This document shows, one piece after another, positions 8,445 through 15,589 of a stretch of 64,000 bases of DNA. The notes under the pieces were generated by a model. It was not told the origin of the DNA. It worked only from the letters and a program-made list of their open reading frames with translations, and made no database searches. Source of the DNA: Leptolyngbya sp. SIOISBB (GTDB taxonomy: Bacteria; Cyanobacteriota; Cyanobacteriia; Phormidesmidales; Phormidesmidaceae); contig JAAHII010000001.1 of the NCBI GenBank assembly GCA_010671905.1, positions 4,588,001 to 4,652,000 on the forward strand, written 5' to 3'. Position numbers and translations under genes: made by a program. The stretch's first letter is position 1. Each line of letters begins with the position of its first letter.

Positions 8445-9092
8445 TTAGCTGGTGAAGCCGGGCAAGCTCACACTACCGTCCGCAAAGCTCGGCAAATCTA
8501 GCTGCTGCGATCGCCGAGTTCGTACAGCCAAGCGGTAGCTAACACTTTGGAGCTCGGCCTGCAGTCGCCGATTTTCACTGTGCAAGTGTTTTACCTTGTT
8601 ACGCACCGCAGCCATGCGCTCATCAAACTTTTGACGATAGACCTTAGGCAACTCTTGGACGACCTGCTCCAACATGCGAGTGCGATCGGTCAATTCTTGT
8701 ACCGTTTGCCTTAGCTGTACTGTTTCGGCACTGCGGTCTTCGAGCTGGACTTGATAAAACGTGACTTGCTGCTCTACGCTTTGCAGTTGCTCACGCAATG
8801 CCCGGACCTCGGCTTGTTGTTGCTCAGAGGTTTCGGTCGTGGTGGGCACAACGCCTGCATTTCCCTTGACCAGTCGAAATAGTTCCCGTGATAGTTGCTG
8901 CACGAGTTCATCTCGCATTTGCAACTCTTCTCGGAGACGAGTTACCTCAGCTTGCTGGGCAGCATATGCAGAATTGGAGTTCATTACTTGCGTCACACCA
9001 CTAACCCTTAATTCCCAAAAACTTTTAGAAGTACTCTGCTCGCGTCTGCGCACCTGATTAACTTTGTCTTCAATAGTTTTAGACGTTAACAT
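8445..9092 (-). CDS. Coiled-coil protein of unknown function
   Basis: A 215-aa protein that is mostly heptad-like coiled coil (AEVTRLREELQMRDELVQQLSREL; RQTVQELTDRTRMLEQVVQELP), followed by a basic stretch KVYRQKFDERMAAVRNKVKHLHSENRRLQAEL. No enzymatic motif is seen. The composition suggests a cytoplasmic scaffold or DNA/membrane-associated protein. An alternative start at 8984 (MNSNSAYAAQQ) would remove 36 poorly structured residues. Neither start has a clear ribosome site. Confidence 0.75.
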   Translation of the reverse strand: MLTSKTIEDKVNQVRRREQSTSKSFWELRVSGVTQVMNSNSAYAAQQAEVTRLREELQMRDELVQQLSRELFRLVKGNAGVVPTTTETSEQQQAEVRALREQLQSVEQQVTFYQVQLEDRSAETVQLRQTVQELTDRTRMLEQVVQELPKVYRQKFDERMAAVRNKVKHLHSENRRLQAELQSVSYRLAVRTRRSQQLDLPSFADGSVSLPGFTS

Positions 9093-9597
9093 GCTAAACC
9101 TATGGCTTCGATCAAGAGGCCTTGATAAAGGCCCACAAGTCAGCCAATAATGGCCACTGAAGACTGATTTGCCGTTACTTTAACACCACATTTCAGAAAT
9201 GCGACTACTTTGTACAAATTATTGCTGAAGATGCTGCTGTTACGGTCTGGTTGCTAGCGAGTTACACCATTCATTGAAAACCGCGATCGCTGCAACCGGC
9301 CCGACGATCTGCCCTCATGCCATGGTTGGGCCGCCGCCCTGTGTTCTCGATGGAGCGGAGTTTCTGGGTGCCATCGTTCCTCTCGCTGTTATAGCAGAAT
9401 GCGGAATGCGGAGGTCGGAATGCGGAATTGAAATGCTTTCCAGAAAGTGCTTTCAACCATCCAGGGTGACCTAATCAAACTGCGGCTTGCTATATATGGG
9501 CATCAAGGGCAAAATCGCGGCTACTGTTGACGTTTAGAAACAGTGGCCGCGATCGCCTAACAAAATATTTGGTTGGTGTTGGTGTAGCTTACCTAAA
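9093..9597. other. Intergenic region with a dispersed repeat copy
   Basis: There is no credible gene in these 505 bases. It contains copy A (9393-9476) of a repeat whose second copy lies at 10992-11074. Short ORFs in the track here have no recognisable product. Confidence 0.6.
9393..9476. repeat. Dispersed repeat, copy A
   Basis: The copy starts AGCAGAATGCGGAATGCGGA and ends GGGTGACCTAATC. It aligns along its length, with small gaps, to copy B at 10992-11074. The 'GAATGCGGAAT / GAATTCGGAAT' words are internally iterated. No coding function is apparent. Confidence 0.55.
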
Positions 9598-9975
9598 CTA
9601 CGCTGCTCCGGGTGGGGGCGCTGAGGGGGATGCTCCTACCACTTCTGCTGCCGGTAGGCTATCTCCTTCGGCGAAGTCCTCGGTTAGGGGCACATTCAGC
9701 GTTAAATAGCGAATGACATTTTCACTAAGACGCATCGCCCGTTCCATTGGAGCCACGACGTTGCCAGGACCTTGGTAGTTCATCTGAATGTAAATGCCTT
9801 CGCGATGCTTTTGAATCTCGTAGGCTAATCGCCGCTTGCCGCGATGCTGTGTTTCTAGAATGGTCGCGCCCTGCTCTTGCAAAATTTCTTGATAGCGCGC
9901 GATTTCAGCATCTACGACCTCTTCTTGAATGTCAGGCCGCAGAATGTACATTGTCTCGTACATCATATTTTTCAT
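9598..9975 (-). CDS. rpsF: 30S ribosomal protein S6
   Basis: A component of the small ribosomal subunit platform, partner of S18. The protein starts [15 protein letters not shown] and contains [43 protein letters not shown], typical of S6. The ATG at 9975 is preceded by AAGGAG eight bases upstream, so the longer track ORF to 10203 is wrong. The 125-aa product has a Pro/Ala-rich tail ([16 protein letters not shown]) beyond the conserved domain. It is divergent from the FAH-family gene, with about 130 bp between them for both promoters. Confidence 0.97.
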   Translation of the reverse strand: MKNMMYETMYILRPDIQEEVVDAEIARYQEILQEQGATILETQHRGKRRLAYEIQKHREGIYIQMNYQGPGNVVAPMERAMRLSENVIRYLTLNVPLTEDFAEGDSLPAAEVVGASPSAPPPGAA

Positions 9976-10106
9976 AGACGTGCTCCTTGTGGACAAATGG
10001 CCTTTCCCGGTATAAATGGCCTCAGGCAACCCTTTTCCACTAAAGAGCGCTGGGGAACCGACTAAAAGGCAAGGATCTACAATCATACCAGTATTTGAAG
10101 GAATCC

Positions 10107-10958
10107 ATGGCGCAACGGTACGTTCGAGTGCAATCGCAAGCAGGACCTCTCCACTACGGTTTGCTACAGTCCGATCGCAGTGTCCGGGTTCTGGATGCAC
10201 CACCTTGGCTGCAAGGGGAAGTTACCGAGACGATTTTGGAGGCTGATAGCTATCGGCTATTAGCACCCTGTGCGCCATCAAAAATTATTGCGGTGGGCAA
10301 AAACTACGCCAAACATGCGGCAGAAATGGGGGGAGAGCTGCCAACTGAGCCCCTATTGTTTATGAAGCCTTCAACCGCTGTGATTGCTACAGAGACGGCA
10401 ATCTTGTATCCGCCTCAGTCTCAGCGAGTGGACTATGAAGGAGAGTTGGCACTGGTGATTGGCGATCGCTGCATCGACTGTAATGAAGCGATGGCTCAAG
10501 ACCGGATTTGGGGCTATACCATTGCCAATGACGTGACCGCGCGCGATTTGCAGGCCCGCGATCGCCAATGGATCCGCGCTAAAGGCTTTGATACGTTTTG
10601 CCCCCTCGGCCCGTGGATTGTCCGAGAGCTCAATCCGTCAGCTAAGGTGCAAACGTTTTTGAATGGACAGCCTGAGCCCTTACAAGTGGGTGAAATCAGC
10701 GATATGGTGTTTTCACCTGAGGCGCTGGTGGCCTATATTAGCCAGGTAATGACCCTGTTGCCAGGTGACGTGGTCTTAACTGGTACTCCTGCTGGTGTTG
10801 GGCCATTAGCGATCGGCGATCGCGTGCGCGTTGAAATTGAAGGCATTGGCTCTCTTGAAAATCCGGTGCAGGCTCGGCCAATGCCAGCACAACTCCTTGT
10901 TATGGACTCCATGGACTCGACCGAATCAATGGAGTCTATGGAATCTCAGAGCTGGTAA
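10107..10958 (+). CDS. Fumarylacetoacetate hydrolase (FAH) family protein
   Basis: The start is ATG 10107 with AAGGA upstream; the track's 10095 is a TTG. It has an N-terminal FAH-N-like segment, then the core [17 protein letters not shown], the metal-binding [44 protein letters not shown] and [11 protein letters not shown]. The family includes oxaloacetate decarboxylases, acylpyruvases and 2-hydroxyhepta-diene-dioate isomerases; the substrate cannot be assigned. The last 18 residues ([18 protein letters not shown]) are a repetitive Met/Asp/Glu/Ser tail encoded by a palindromic stretch and are not part of the fold. Confidence 0.9.
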   Translation: MAQRYVRVQSQAGPLHYGLLQSDRSVRVLDAPPWLQGEVTETILEADSYRLLAPCAPSKIIAVGKNYAKHAAEMGGELPTEPLLFMKPSTAVIATETAILYPPQSQRVDYEGELALVIGDRCIDCNEAMAQDRIWGYTIANDVTARDLQARDRQWIRAKGFDTFCPLGPWIVRELNPSAKVQTFLNGQPEPLQVGEISDMVFSPEALVAYISQVMTLLPGDVVLTGTPAGVGPLAIGDRVRVEIEGIGSLENPVQARPMPAQLLVMDSMDSTESMESMESQSW

Positions 10959-10991
10959 GGAAGTTTTTGTCATATTGAGCGGACGCATAGC

Positions 10992-11074
10992 AGCAGAATT
11001 CGGAATGCAGAATTCAGAAGTCGGAGTTGAAAAGCCCACCAGATAATAATTTCAGACGTTGGGATGACCTAACC
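10992..11074. repeat. Dispersed repeat, copy B
   Basis: This copy starts AGCAGAATTCGGAATGCAGA and ends GGGATGACCTAACC. It aligns with copy A at 9393-9476 and abuts the left inverted repeat of the 11077-11421 element. Confidence 0.55.
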
Positions 11075-11076
11075 CC

Positions 11077-11421
11077 ACATTTCGCAGGTTGAAAGACAGA
11101 ACAGGGTATTTTATCGGATACCTTGAAACGCTTGCCGTGTAAGCATCTTACCATTTTAGGGCTGTTCAATTCTTAACCGCTGAAAAGCAGACTCACATTG
11201 AAGCAGAGCTTTCGGCATCAACACCAGTAACGCTGACCTTTCAGTCCGACCTGTCGACCGCGATCTCGCCTAGAAAATCCAACCAGCGTTTATTAAAGAC
11301 AAGCAAATTGATGCAGAATGCAGCGAACCCAAGATTACTCCATTCCAGCCTCTATCGCTGAAAGCCTTATTGGACAAGGCTTTAAAAAATGTGCGGTTTG
11401 GTGAGAAGACCTGCGAAATGT
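11077..11421. mobile_element. Putative MITE or IS remnant bounded by 13-bp inverted repeats
   Basis: ACATTTCGCAGGT (11077-11089) and its exact reverse complement ACCTGCGAAATGT (11409-11421) bound 345 bases with no intact ORF. Both conceptual strands are full of stops. The bases just outside are only partly alike, and no clear target duplication was found. This may be a decayed insertion sequence or a non-autonomous derivative. Confidence 0.4.
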
Positions 11422-11463
11422 CGGCTAACCAAATTGCGACTTACCATACAAGCCTTTAAAGCA

Positions 11464-11499
11464 AAAACGGTCTCCTCGTTCAAGAGACCGTTTTAACAG
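11464..11499 (-). terminator. Rho-independent terminator (tic20)
   Basis: AAAACGGTCTC and GAGACCGTTTT form an 11-bp stem around a 9-base loop. On the minus strand the stem ends in CCGTTTTT, downstream of the Tic20 stop codon. The A/T tails on both sides would also let it work on the plus strand. Confidence 0.8.
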
Positions 11500-11530
11500 T
11501 GAGTCAAGAGATTCCAGAAGCTATCAAACC

Positions 11531-12034
11531 TTAGCGCACCTGCATGTAAACCGCTTCAGATAGGGTAGGAATCTCAGCATACTCACCACGAATGGTTTGC
11601 ACCACAGAGAACACGATTGCACTTAAGACACCCAACAACACAACGTTCAAAATGGTGTCGACAAATAGACCTGTTCCCAGGGTCGGTACCAACACCATAC
11701 TTAGGATGATTTGCCCCAAAATCAGCAAAATATCCAACAAGATGGCTTGCATCGTGTTGAAGCGAATGAAGTGGCTAATGTTGGTATTGCGCACTACCAG
11801 TGTGAGTAGCAGGATAAAGACAATGAGACCAGCAAACGGAAACCCTGTGTAGATCTGAATTAGAGGACTTAGGGCAACTAAAATTAAGCCTAAAGCCGGA
11901 AACTGTGAAAATAACCCAATGTCGAATTCACTGGCAAAAAACATGCCGAGTAAAGAGACTTCGACTAAGGGGAGTAAGTAAGGCAAACAGGCAAAAAAAC
12001 GATCTTGTGCTGTTGTGGTGCCACGCCAAGTCAT
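11531..12034 (-). CDS. Tic20 family membrane protein
   Basis: A 167-aa protein with the Tic20 pattern: a short N-terminal region with DRFFACLPYLLPLVE, then four hydrophobic helices (LPYLLPLVEVSLLGMFF, LGLILVALSPLIQIY, FAGLIVFILLLTLVV, AILLDILLILGQIIL / ILNVVLLGVLSAIVFSVV) and the motif ISHFIRFNTMQAILLDI. In chloroplasts Tic20 is part of the inner-envelope protein channel; the role of the cyanobacterial homologue is not settled. A strong terminator follows. Confidence 0.9.
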   Translation of the reverse strand: MTWRGTTTAQDRFFACLPYLLPLVEVSLLGMFFASEFDIGLFSQFPALGLILVALSPLIQIYTGFPFAGLIVFILLLTLVVRNTNISHFIRFNTMQAILLDILLILGQIILSMVLVPTLGTGLFVDTILNVVLLGVLSAIVFSVVQTIRGEYAEIPTLSEAVYMQVR

Positions 12035-12151
12035 TGGGGATGCTCAGCCTCCTCGAATGAATAATATGGTCTATGCTAACTGACAAATCGTCAGAGGGCA
12101 GAAGCAGCTGCAGACTTTGTCTCAATTAATCTTGAGTTTCGTCAGATTGAG

Positions 12152-12349
12152 CTAACCAATATCAGCGATTTTAAAGCCCATCTGGCACTCGTACTGCTGG
12201 GGCTGTCCTTCCTGCAGATTGGTTAGAGAGCGTCCACAGGTCAGTCGCCCATGATGGAAGCGAGGTTGCCCCTCTTGGTCAGCCATTAGACAAGTTTGGC
12301 AGACAGCATTGGGGGCGAGGAGTTGATCTTTCATCATGACAACCAACAT
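12152..12349 (-). CDS. Small Cys-containing conserved-type protein
   Basis: A protein of 65 aa from ATG 12349, which has GGGAGG eight bases upstream. It carries a C-x2-C pair (VCQTCLMADQ) and two further cysteines (RLTCGR, YECQMG), suggesting a small metal-binding or disulfide-stabilised domain. I do not recognise a named family. The gene follows minC on the same strand with about 180 bp between, and that gap contains a strong palindrome. Confidence 0.65.
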   Translation of the reverse strand: MLVVMMKDQLLAPNAVCQTCLMADQEGQPRFHHGRLTCGRSLTNLQEGQPQQYECQMGFKIADIG

Positions 12350-12470
12350 CAAAAATACCTCCCAAATTTTTCTAACTTTTTGATCTACTAAAGTCAGATT
12401 TTATCTGCCTCTATTTTAAGCGGGTTGCCCCAGTAATATGTGTACAAAAATACACACCTTAATAGGTATG

Positions 12471-12494
12471 CGCCTCCAGCGATCGCTGGAGGCG
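12471..12494. repeat. Perfect 24-bp palindrome built on a HIP1 core
   Basis: CGCCTCCAGCGATCGCTGGAGGCG is a perfect palindrome whose centre is the HIP1 octamer. It lies between the minC stop and the next minus-strand gene. No T-run follows on the minus strand, so it is not a classic terminator. A second small inverted repeat, TGTGTA-CAAAAA-TACACA, is nearby at about 12439-12456. Confidence 0.7.
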
Positions 12495-12533
12495 ATAGAG
12501 AGAGCGACCTCCCTTGATAGCAAAATCCAGAAT

Positions 12534-13376
12534 TTATGACTGATGCTCGGTCAACCAGCGGGCAAATTCCTGAGCTGGGGCAATCCGGATGCCACTCTCA
12601 CCGATATAGGCAACCTCAGGAAGATATTCCGCTGGATGGGTGTCGGGTGGGCGCGCAACTTTATCAGCAATCCGGAGTTGGGTCGGTTCCATGTGCAAGG
12701 TCATGATGCGACACTGGCGGTTCCCGTTAGCGCCAGCATGAGCCAAGCCTTTGAGGCGACCCCAAACTACAATGTCACCTTCGGCGATCAGACTACCTCC
12801 CGGATTCACGTCTCCTAAAATGACGACTGTGCCCGCATGGCGAATTTCCATCCCCGAACGGATGGTACTTTGCAGATACAGGGGGTCGTCCAGTGGGTTC
12901 CCGGGCCGGGGAGAGGATTGCGTGAGTGGCGTAGTCGGTGGCTGTTGTTCGACCGAATAGCCTGCTGTGGCTGCCGCGACGGCAGTTTGACGGCGACTCG
13001 TATAAACCCGTTCTAGTCTTAAGTCGGCTTCGGTGAGAGCGTTGGCAATCGACTGGAGCTGCCGAACATCCAGCAAGCGATCGCTCGCGACCAAATAAAC
13101 TGGGGTCTGCGGCTGCCAAAACCGTTCTCCCGCAGCGAGTCGGTGTTTCAGCTGCTCCCAGACTTCTTCCCAGGGTGAGGTCGTGGTCTCGACGGGCTCT
13201 GCAGGCAGGAGCAACAACGTTTTGGTTCCCTGGGTTTTGAACCGTACCTGTAGAGCGGGGTCGACCTCGGCACTAGGCAGATCAGGCGACACCTCGGCAG
13301 GCGTTGTGTCCACATTGACTGGGGTAGAATCCAAGCTCATAGTTGACGTCAGAATCAAAAAAGTCCGGTTCGTCAT
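12534..13376 (-). CDS. minC: Septum-site determining protein MinC
   Basis: A cell division inhibitor that blocks FtsZ assembly away from midcell with MinD. The 280-aa protein has an N-terminal domain ending around LRLERVYTSRRQTAVAAATAGYSVEQ, a Pro/Ser linker, and the C-terminal beta-helix: LYLQSTIRSGMEIRHAGTVVILGDVNPGGSLIAEGDIVVWGRLKGLAHAGANGN. minD and minE, usually adjacent in cyanobacteria, are not found beside it. It is divergent from tilS. Confidence 0.95.
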   Translation of the reverse strand: MTNRTFLILTSTMSLDSTPVNVDTTPAEVSPDLPSAEVDPALQVRFKTQGTKTLLLLPAEPVETTTSPWEEVWEQLKHRLAAGERFWQPQTPVYLVASDRLLDVRQLQSIANALTEADLRLERVYTSRRQTAVAAATAGYSVEQQPPTTPLTQSSPRPGNPLDDPLYLQSTIRSGMEIRHAGTVVILGDVNPGGSLIAEGDIVVWGRLKGLAHAGANGNRQCRIMTLHMEPTQLRIADKVARPPDTHPAEYLPEVAYIGESGIRIAPAQEFARWLTEHQS

Positions 13377-13462
13377 GCCATCTTAGAGCAGGATGTCTGT
13401 ACTGTGTGGCCGGATGGAAAAGTTATTGGCGGCGCTTGCTGCTGGGTAAGGAGCAGACAGTC

Positions 13463-14482
13463 ATGAAGTCCTGGAGTCCTCTACATGCTCATTTGCATCA
13501 AACTCTGCGATCACGCCACTTGGTTGACAGTCCCAACCCTCAGACCGCCGCCCCAACCCTGCTACCGGCTCAGGCGCGAGTATTAATCGGCGTTTCCGGA
13601 GGGCAGGATTCTCAGTGTCTATTGCGCTTGCTGGTTGATTTGCAACCAAAATGGCAATGGCAGCTTCACGCTATCCACTGTAATCACCGCTGGCGTGGGG
13701 ACGCGGCGGCAAATGCCGATTTTGTGACTCAATGGGCAGCGGTGTCAAACGTTCCCTGTGTGGTAAAAGTGGCAGACACCCCACCTGAGAGTGAAGCTGC
13801 GGCCCGTCAGTGGCGCTACCAGATCTTTGGCCAGGCCGCTCAAGCATTGGGCTGTACCCATGTGGTGACCGGGCATACTGCTAGCGATCGTGCAGAAACT
13901 CTCTTATTTAATCTGGTGCGTGGCAGTGGGTTGGATGGCTTGCAGGCACTATCTTGGCAGCGATCGCTCAGTCCAGATACGCCCGATATTTCACTCGTTC
14001 GCCCCCTGTTGGATGTCACCCGTGAGCAAACGGGCAACTTTTGCCGAGAATACAATTTACCGATTTGGGAAGATATGACCAATCGCGATCTCACCTATCG
14101 CCGTAATCGTCTGCGCCTCGACATTTTGCCAACTCTACGTCAGCATTTCAATCCGCGCGTTGACTCGACCTTGGCCCAGACAGCAGAAATCATCGCAGCT
14201 GAGGTGCTTTATTTAAACGCCGAGGCTGACCGCATTTATGAACAGTGTGTTGTTGCCCATGAAGTGCAACGGCGATCGCTCCGGGCTGTTCCACTTGCCC
14301 TGCAGCGACGGGTCATTCGCCAATGGCTGATGAATCAACTGCCTACGACCCCACAATTCGACCAAGTGGAAAAAGTGCTGACACTATTGGCCGCCCCGAA
14401 TCGTAGTCAAACTGATCCTTTGCCTGGTGGGGGGATTGCCGTCGTCGATGATCCCTGGATTCGGTTACAAATGAGGACATAA
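13463..14482 (+). CDS. tilS: tRNA(Ile)-lysidine synthase
   Basis: Converts C34 of the CAU-anticodon tRNA-Ile to lysidine using ATP and lysine. The PP-loop motif VLIGVSGGQDSQCLLRLL is present, followed by HCNHRWRGDAAANADFV, VTGHTASDRAETLLFNLVRGSGLDGLQAL and the later NRDLTYRRNRLRLDILPTL. The ATG at 13463 has AAGGAG upstream, giving 339 aa; the track's start at 13343 is upstream readthrough. Length and motifs fit the compact cyanobacterial TilS. Confidence 0.95.
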   Translation: MKSWSPLHAHLHQTLRSRHLVDSPNPQTAAPTLLPAQARVLIGVSGGQDSQCLLRLLVDLQPKWQWQLHAIHCNHRWRGDAAANADFVTQWAAVSNVPCVVKVADTPPESEAAARQWRYQIFGQAAQALGCTHVVTGHTASDRAETLLFNLVRGSGLDGLQALSWQRSLSPDTPDISLVRPLLDVTREQTGNFCREYNLPIWEDMTNRDLTYRRNRLRLDILPTLRQHFNPRVDSTLAQTAEIIAAEVLYLNAEADRIYEQCVVAHEVQRRSLRAVPLALQRRVIRQWLMNQLPTTPQFDQVEKVLTLLAAPNRSQTDPLPGGGIAVVDDPWIRLQMRT

Positions 14483-14617
14483 TGCAACTGAATCTTGTGA
14501 CCATAGCCATCTACCAAAACGACCAAAACTCGGGATGTCAGGAAACCCGCGTCATGGCCTGTCGGTGGAACCTTGGCCCGGTATACTGGCGAGGGAGTAA
14601 CAGGAGCACCGAAAGCT

Positions 14618-15256
14618 TTGGGCGTTGATCTGCGCAGCTACGTATACATTGACAGTCTGCAACCGCAGCACGCCGCTTTTATGGGAACGGTTTCCGTTGG
14701 CTTCCTGCCATTACCAGGCGATTCCTCTCTATGGCTCGAAATTTCACCCGGTATTGAAGTCCATCGCTTGATGGATATTGCGCTGAAGTCTGCCGTCGTG
14801 CGACCCGCAGTACTGATGGTCGAGCGGCTATATGGCACGCTAGAAATCCATTCCAGTAGTCAAGCCGAAGTGCGGGCAGCCAGTCAGTCGATGTTGGATG
14901 CTCTGGGGGTTGATCGCCGCGATTGCTTGCGCCCCCAGATCAAGTCCAGTCAAGTGATTCGCAATCTCGACTCGCATCATGTGCAACTGATTAATCGGAC
15001 CCGTCGCGGCAACATGATTGTGGCTGGCCAAACGCTCTATGTCTTTGAGGTCGAGCCAGCCGCCTATGCTTCTCTTGCAGCGAATGAAGCGGAAAAGGCG
15101 GCCCTGATCAATATCTTGCAAATCACTTCAGTTGGCAGCTTTGGGCGTCTGTATTTGGGGGGCGAAGAGCGAGATATTTTGGCTGCTCAACAAGCGGTTC
15201 TGTCAGCGATGGAAAACTTGCCCGGTCGCGATCGCAACGACTTTCGTAACGAGTAG
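14618..15256 (+). CDS. ccmP: Carboxysome shell protein CcmP (tandem BMC domains)
   Basis: A BMC-T (double BMC domain) shell protein that forms stacked pseudohexamers with a gated pore, thought to pass larger metabolites across the beta-carboxysome shell. Recognisable segments are [95 protein letters not shown] and [32 protein letters not shown]. By homology the start should be TTG 14618 (MGVDLRSY), with GGAG 11 bases upstream; TTG 14573 would add 15 residues. As is common, it lies away from the main ccm operon. Confidence 0.93.
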   Translation: MGVDLRSYVYIDSLQPQHAAFMGTVSVGFLPLPGDSSLWLEISPGIEVHRLMDIALKSAVVRPAVLMVERLYGTLEIHSSSQAEVRAASQSMLDALGVDRRDCLRPQIKSSQVIRNLDSHHVQLINRTRRGNMIVAGQTLYVFEVEPAAYASLAANEAEKAALINILQITSVGSFGRLYLGGEERDILAAQQAVLSAMENLPGRDRNDFRNE

Positions 15257-15589
15257 ATGAACTTGCTACCTCTGGGCTTTCTAGTGCCGACGTTTTTAGA
15301 ACGGCGCTAGCGTAGGCTCGAATATTCCTGCTGTCCGGCAATATCGATGTATCGCAATCTGCGTGAGCTGCGGCTACTTGAAATGTGAGCTGCGGCTACT
15401 TGAAATCACGCAATCCTTATCAAATAAGGTTTCTTGAACTCGTGCTCCGCACTCTGAACTCCGAATTTCGCTAGCTCGCTCTATGGAGCGGTGAGCACAG
15501 TTCTGATCGCAGCAATCAAAGACCAGTCAGTCCTTCCTTTCTGGCCTTTGGCTCGGCGCTCTGCAGTCTGCTGACCCAATTGGAGCTTC
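15257..15589. other. Intergenic region with a short tandem repeat
   Basis: There is no gene in these 333 bases. They contain a perfect 22-bp tandem duplication at 15363-15406 and CTGAACTCCGAATT-type words related to the dispersed repeats at 9.4 and 11.0 kb. Confidence 0.5.
15363..15406. repeat. Perfect 22-bp tandem duplication
   Basis: GTGAGCTGCGGCTACTTGAA plus AT (22 bases) occurs twice in direct succession, at 15363-15384 and 15385-15406, without a mismatch. This indicates a recent duplication. Confidence 0.85.

Larger units (their letters stand above)
10959..11530. other. Intergenic region carrying repeat copy B, an inverted-repeat-bounded element and a terminator
   Basis: There are no gene-like ORFs in these 572 bases. 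From left to right it holds repeat copy B (10992-11074), a 345-bp segment flanked by 13-bp inverted repeats (11077-11421) and a rho-independent terminator (11464-11499) serving the minus-strand Tic20 gene. Confidence 0.65.
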
